Positions 6,832-8,963 of a stretch of 8,963 nt of DNA are shown here, piece after piece. The translations under genes were made by a program, and so were the position numbers. This DNA comes from Rhodocyclaceae bacterium (GTDB taxonomy: Bacteria; Pseudomonadota; Gammaproteobacteria; Burkholderiales; Rhodocyclaceae). Position 1 is the first letter of the stretch, and each line of letters opens with the position of its first letter. The stretch covers positions 1 to 8,963 of the forward strand of contig DAIEEM010000314.1 in the NCBI GenBank assembly GCA_027325905.1, written 5' to 3'. Under the pieces are notes generated by a model, which was not told the DNA's origin, searched no databases, and saw only the letters and a program-made list of their open reading frames with translations.

Positions 6832-6860
6832 ATTCTTGTCGTAGAATGTACGGGCTTCAA
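6832..6860 (-). promoter_or_regulatory. Candidate promoter for the SEC-C gene, TTGAAG - 17 - AAGAAT
   Basis: On the minus strand, TTGAAG (6855-6860) and AAGAAT (6832-6837) match four of six consensus bases each. The -10 ends 6 nt before ATG 6825. It overlaps the candidate HU promoter on the other strand. Confidence 0.3.
6842..6847 (+). promoter_or_regulatory. Candidate -10 of the HU promoter (TAGAAT)
   Basis: TAGAAT matches five of six bases of TATAAT and would give a leader of about 42 nt before GTG 6896. No good -35 is visible 16-18 bp upstream (GTTCCA/TTCCAT at 6819-6825). The leader contains the odd palindrome GGCTTCAAGCC (6853-6863) and the palindrome CTCCCGGGAG (6879-6888), which covers the Shine-Dalgarno. 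Confidence 0.4.
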
Positions 6861-6895
6861 GCCTATCAGACCCACTCACTCCCGGGAGGTACAAC

Positions 6896-7192
6896 GTGAA
6901 TAAATCCGAATTAGTTGAAGTCACTGCCAAGGAAGCCGGCATCAGCAAGGCAGCCGCCGAAAAAGCGCTGTCCGCCACCATCGCCGCCGTCGTCAAGACC
7001 GTGTCCAAGGGCGACTCCGTCACCCTCGTCGGCTTCGGTACTTTCAAGTCTGCCAAGCGCGCCGCCCGCACCGGCAAGAACCCGAAGACCGGCGCCACCA
7101 TCAAGATCGCCGCCACGACCGTGCCCAAATTCTCGGCAGGCGCCGGCTTCAAAGCCGCCGTCGCCGGCAAGAAAGCAGCCAAGAAAAAGTAA
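6896..7192 (+). CDS. hup: HU-family nucleoid DNA-binding protein
   Basis: This 98-aa protein bends and compacts DNA as a dimer. It begins [19 protein letters not shown], has the family's GFGTF turn (residues ~47-51), the DNA-arm segment [20 protein letters not shown] (~59-78) and the final F.AG..FK.AV helix. It is slightly longer than the usual ~90 aa because of a Lys/Ala tail (AGKKAAKKK), a known variation in beta- and gammaproteobacterial HU that likely adds DNA affinity. GTG 6896 is supported by GGGAGG at 6884-6889 and by the family N-terminus. The third proline-region residue of the arm is less canonical (AATTVP rather than IPAAKVP). A strong terminator follows 22 bp after the stop, so the gene is monocistronic. 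hupA or hupB cannot be told apart here. Confidence 0.95.
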   Translation: MNKSELVEVTAKEAGISKAAAEKALSATIAAVVKTVSKGDSVTLVGFGTFKSAKRAARTGKNPKTGATIKIAATTVPKFSAGAGFKAAVAGKKAAKKK

Positions 7193-7214
7193 TCCGCCCG
7201 GTGGATTCGCTGCC

Positions 7215-7242
7215 AAGCCCGCCTCGTGCGGGCTTTTTCTTT
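7215..7242 (+). terminator. Intrinsic terminator of the HU gene
   Basis: AAGCCCGC (7215-7222) and GCGGGCTT (7228-7235) form an 8-bp stem around the loop CTCGT, followed directly by TTTCTTT. It lies 22 bp after the HU stop codon. Confidence 0.9.
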
Positions 7243-7250
7243 GGCGAGCC

Positions 7251-7352
7251 GTCAATGCTGGCCGCTCGCCGCGGCTGTTGCTTTTAGTTCCGGCTAACGC
7301 CCGCATGCGGGCATTACCCTTCACTAAGTCAATGCTGGCCGCTCGCCGCGGC
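7251..7352. repeat. 25-bp perfect direct repeat flanking a 52-bp spacer
   Basis: Bases 7251-7275 and 7328-7352 are identical over 25 bp, starting GTCAATGCTGGCC and ending CGCCGCGGC. The second copy contains the last codons and stop of the minus-strand gene at 7329-7547 (AAASGQH and stop). The first is therefore an extra copy of that gene's 3' end lying just after the HU terminator. The spacer between them holds a dyad element. The layout suggests a local duplication or an insertion that duplicated its target. Confidence 0.9.
7284..7327. repeat. 44-bp imperfect dyad with a 14-bp palindromic core
   Basis: The core GCCCGCATGCGGGC (7299-7312) is a perfect palindrome. Concentric with it are TAA/TTA (7295-7297 and 7314-7316), GG/CC (7292-7293 and 7318-7319) and outer TTAGT/ACTAA arms (7284-7288 and 7323-7327). 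In all, 17 of 22 position pairs match about one centre. The right arm ends exactly where the second 25-bp repeat begins. It resembles REP-type palindromes or a dimeric protein site. There is no T-run to make it a terminator for the minus-strand gene. Confidence 0.65.
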
Positions 7353-7547
7353 CACCATCTTCTCGGTGCGTTTTTTCCAGGCTTGTTCGAGGGTCAGGCC
7401 GACGAGCGACTCGGGGGGCAGGAACACGTCCCAGTGCTGCTGGAACAAATAGACATCCTCGCCGGTATCCATGTGCGCCCGGTAGATCTTCTCCTGATAG
7501 GCCGGCGCGTTGGGCAGTGCGACGAGTGCAACGGACTGGATGATCAC
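7329..7547 (-). CDS. 72-aa hypothetical protein
   Basis: I do not recognise this family. GTG 7547 is chosen because GAGGAGG lies 5 nt upstream; the longer open frame to 7703 would run back across the moaA start and has no ribosome binding site. The protein starts MIIQSVALVALPNAP, followed by a polar, aromatic-rich middle (YQEKIYRAHMDTGEDVYLFQ, then QHWDVFLPPESLVG) and a C-terminal helix (LTLEQAWKKRTEKM). The hydrophobic N-terminus (~9 residues) is too short for a membrane anchor and looks like a beta strand. It is divergent from moaA with 143 bp between starts. Its 3' end faces the HU terminator, and the last codons are duplicated downstream at 7251-7275. Any link to molybdenum cofactor synthesis would rest on position alone. 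Confidence 0.65.
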   Translation of the reverse strand: MIIQSVALVALPNAPAYQEKIYRAHMDTGEDVYLFQQHWDVFLPPESLVGLTLEQAWKKRTEKMVAAASGQH

Positions 7548-7676
7548 GAAGGCCTCCTCAACGGTTCGAGCCCATATCCTGCGCTTCTCCGCCGGCCCCT
7601 TGAAGGGCAAAAATGCGGCGAATTTCCCTTCTTGTTCCGGTTGAATTCCAGGGCGGAAAAGGTTTGGCGCCCGCCG

Positions 7677-7690
7677 TATATACTGCGGCC
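7677..7690 (+). promoter_or_regulatory. Candidate -10 of the moaA promoter (TATATACT), leaderless geometry
   Basis: TATACT (7679-7684) within TATATACT matches five of six -10 bases and ends 6 nt before ATG 7691. No clear -35 is seen at 16-18 bp (GAAAAG-like). With a start site about 7 nt after the -10, the mRNA would begin at the start codon. That leaves no room for the Moco riboswitch that precedes moaA in enterobacteria. Confidence 0.4.
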
Positions 7691-8701
7691 ATGAACATGC
7701 CACTCGTCGATAGACGCGGCCGCCGGGTGCGGGATTTGCGCATCTCCATCACCGACCGCTGCAATTTCCGCTGCGTCTATTGCATGCCGAAGACGGTGTT
7801 CGGCCGCGACTACCCGTTCCTGCCGCGCAACGAACTGCTCTCCTTCGAGGAGATCGCCCGCGTAGCCCGCCTCTTTGCCGCGCAAGGCGTGCAGAAGATT
7901 CGCCTGACGGGCGGCGAGCCGCTGCTGCGCCGGGACACCGAGCAGTTGATCGAACTGCTGGCCGCCATTCCCGGCATCGAGCTGACGCTGACGACGAACG
8001 GATCGCTGCTGTCGCAGCGCGCTCAGTCCCTCAAGGCGGCGGGGCTGCGGCGCGTCACCGTCAGTCTCGACGCGCTCGACGATGCGATCTTCGGCCGCAT
8101 GAACGACGTCGGCTTCCCAGTCGCCCGCGTGCTCAACGGCATCGACGCCGCCGCTGCGGCCGGACTGGCGCCGGTCAAGGTCAATATGGTCGTCAAGCGC
8201 GGCGTCAACGACGACCAGATCATCCCGATGGCCGAACATTTCCGCGGCCGCGGGCAAATCCTGCGCTTCATCGAGTACATGGACGTCGGCAGCAGCAACG
8301 GCTGGCGCATGGACGAAGTGGTGCCGTCCGCCGAAATCGTGGCGCGCATCGCCGCCGTCTTTCCGCTCGACGCCGTCGATCCTGCGTATGCCGGTGAAGT
8401 CGCCGAACGCTGGCGCTATCGCGACGGCGGCGGCGAGATCGGCGTCGTCTCCTCGGTCACGCATGCCTTCTGCGGCGGCTGCACGCGCGTGCGCCTGTCG
8501 ACCGAGGGCAAGCTCTACACCTGCCTGTTCGCCCAGCAAGGCCACGACCTGCGCCAGCTCATGCGCGACGGCAAGACGGACGACGAAATCGCCGCCGCCA
8601 TCGTCGCCATCTGGCAGGCGCGCGACGACCGCTACTCCGAGATTCGCAGCGCGCAGACCGCACACGGGAAGAAAATAGAAATGTCATACATCGGCGGATG
8701 A
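7691..8701 (+). CDS. moaA: GTP 3',8-cyclase MoaA (radical SAM, Moco biosynthesis)
   Basis: This 336-aa enzyme converts GTP with S-adenosylmethionine to 3',8-cyclo-GTP, the first step of molybdenum cofactor synthesis, working with MoaC. The radical-SAM cluster is Cys24-x3-Cys28-x2-Cys31 ([11 protein letters not shown]). The SAM motif GGEPLLR follows at 74-80, and TTNGSLL at ~101-107. The second 4Fe-4S cluster, which binds GTP, is Cys261-x2-Cys264-x13-Cys278 ([19 protein letters not shown]). The C-terminal Gly-Gly needed for activity is present (MSYIGG). All diagnostic residues are intact and the length is normal. ATG 7691 is chosen for the family N-terminus ([19 protein letters not shown]); in-frame starts from 7613 would add ~26 unrelated residues. 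There is no Shine-Dalgarno, and a -10-like TATACT sits 6 nt before the ATG. moeA starts 6 nt after the stop, so the two are co-transcribed. Confidence 0.97.
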   Translation: MNMPLVDRRGRRVRDLRISITDRCNFRCVYCMPKTVFGRDYPFLPRNELLSFEEIARVARLFAAQGVQKIRLTGGEPLLRRDTEQLIELLAAIPGIELTLTTNGSLLSQRAQSLKAAGLRRVTVSLDALDDAIFGRMNDVGFPVARVLNGIDAAAAAGLAPVKVNMVVKRGVNDDQIIPMAEHFRGRGQILRFIEYMDVGSSNGWRMDEVVPSAEIVARIAAVFPLDAVDPAYAGEVAERWRYRDGGGEIGVVSSVTHAFCGGCTRVRLSTEGKLYTCLFAQQGHDLRQLMRDGKTDDEIAAAIVAIWQARDDRYSEIRSAQTAHGKKIEMSYIGG

Positions 8702-8707
8702 CCGGCC

Positions 8708-8963
8708 ATGTCGAAGAATAGCGCCGCCGGCGCCGCTGCCGCCGACAATCCCGATTCCCTAAGCGTCGATCAGGCGCAGGAACTGATCCTCGCGCAGGTG
8801 TCGCCCGTCGACGGCACTGAGCGCCTCGACTTGCGCGCCGCCCTCGGCCGCGTGCTGGCGGCCGACGTGATTTCCCCCATCGATGTTCCCGCCCACGACA
8901 ACTCGGCCATGGACGGTTATGCCTTCCGCATGACAGACCTCGGCGCCGGGGAAACGCGCCTGC
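8708..8963 (+). CDS. moeA: Molybdopterin molybdenumtransferase MoeA, N-terminal part (cut by window end)
   Basis: The first 85 codons of MoeA are visible. MoeA inserts molybdate into adenylated molybdopterin to give active Moco. The start ATG 8708 lies 6 nt after the moaA stop, with only a weak GGCGG upstream, so translational coupling is likely. A ~16-residue Ala-rich N-terminal extension precedes the family start (LSVDQAQELILAQV). The hallmark segment PAHDNSAMDGYAFR appears at residues 61-74, preceded by GRVLAADVISPIDV. The C-terminal catalytic MPT-binding domain is beyond the window, so completeness cannot be judged. Confidence 0.95.
   Translation, partial: MSKNSAAGAAAADNPDSLSVDQAQELILAQVSPVDGTERLDLRAALGRVLAADVISPIDVPAHDNSAMDGYAFRMTDLGAGETRL

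Noticed and set aside
6826..7182. N-terminal extension of the SEC-C gene reading antisense through HU
   Set aside because: The extension is the complement of the HU gene. The UPF0149 fold begins at ATG 6825, which has promoter-like elements just upstream.
7251..7352. CRISPR-like array
   Set aside because: Only two repeat copies, one of them coding, with a palindromic spacer and no cas genes.
7548..7690. Molybdenum cofactor riboswitch upstream of moaA
   Set aside because: Only short inverted repeats (GCCC/GGGC at 7601-7614, TTCCG/CGGAA at 7635-7658) are visible, and the -10-like TATACT lies 6 nt before the ATG, leaving no leader for an aptamer.
7548..7703. Longer version of the 72-aa minus-strand protein
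   Set aside because: It would overlap the moaA start and lacks a ribosome binding site. GAGGAGG before GTG 7547 decides the start.
7544..8665. Long minus-strand open frame antisense to moaA (and similar ones under ybiT, the kinase and HU)
   Set aside because: Long antisense frames are expected in GC-rich genes. The product is low-complexity His/Asp/Arg-rich with no motif, while the plus strand encodes intact MoaA.
1..8963. tRNA, rRNA, transposase genes or defence islands
   Set aside because: I saw no cloverleaf, rRNA segment, DDE-type transposase, integrase or toxin-antitoxin motif on either strand.

Overview
The window is GC-rich and gene-dense. Its conserved genes look like those of a betaproteobacterium, most likely Rhodocyclales-like: YbiT-type ABC-F, a Lys/Glu-rich small protein starting MAKPNF, a UPF0149/SEC-C protein, an HU with a Lys/Ala tail, and a moaA-moeA pair. 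This placement is inferred from protein flavour and codon use, not from a marker gene.

Layout. (1) Positions 1-1616 look accessory: the 3' end of an oleate hydratase, a hairpin-rich spacer of about 375 bp, then two small genes on the same strand with strong Shine-Dalgarno sequences and visibly more A/T-ending codons than the rest. One resembles AF1514/DUF5619-type proteins; the other is a degenerate hemerythrin-like helical protein. (2) Positions 1617-3399 hold the ABC-F ATPase gene ybiT with a hairpin-containing leader. (3) A 57-aa Lys/Glu-rich protein with a TTG start lies on the minus strand at 3434-3607, divergent from (4) a hybrid sensor histidine kinase with six predicted membrane segments (3732-5684). 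(5) Two minus-strand genes follow: a 97-aa proline-rich protein with a C10 tract in its first codons, and a UPF0149/YecA-like SEC-C protein. (6) The HU gene is divergent from the SEC-C gene and ends in a clear intrinsic terminator. (7) An unusual repeat region (7251-7352) contains a 25-bp direct duplication and a 44-bp imperfect dyad. (8) A 72-aa minus-strand protein of unknown function is divergent from the molybdenum cofactor genes moaA (complete) and moeA (cut by the window end).

Functional links. moaA and moeA form a Moco-synthesis operon: MoaA makes the first pterin intermediate and MoeA inserts molybdenum. Oleate hydratase suggests handling of unsaturated fatty acids, and it may form an accessory stress block with the two small genes, though that link rests only on position. 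The remaining genes (translation factor, kinase, HU, SEC-C protein) are ordinary chromosomal neighbours with no evident common pathway.

I see no convincing new defence or mobile system. The observations most worth checking are: -10 hexamers exactly 6 nt before the ATG of three genes that lack Shine-Dalgarno sequences (possible leaderless transcripts); the C10 tract at the start of a coding region; the duplicated gene end with its dyad; and a small Arg-rich upstream ORF before the ABC-F gene.
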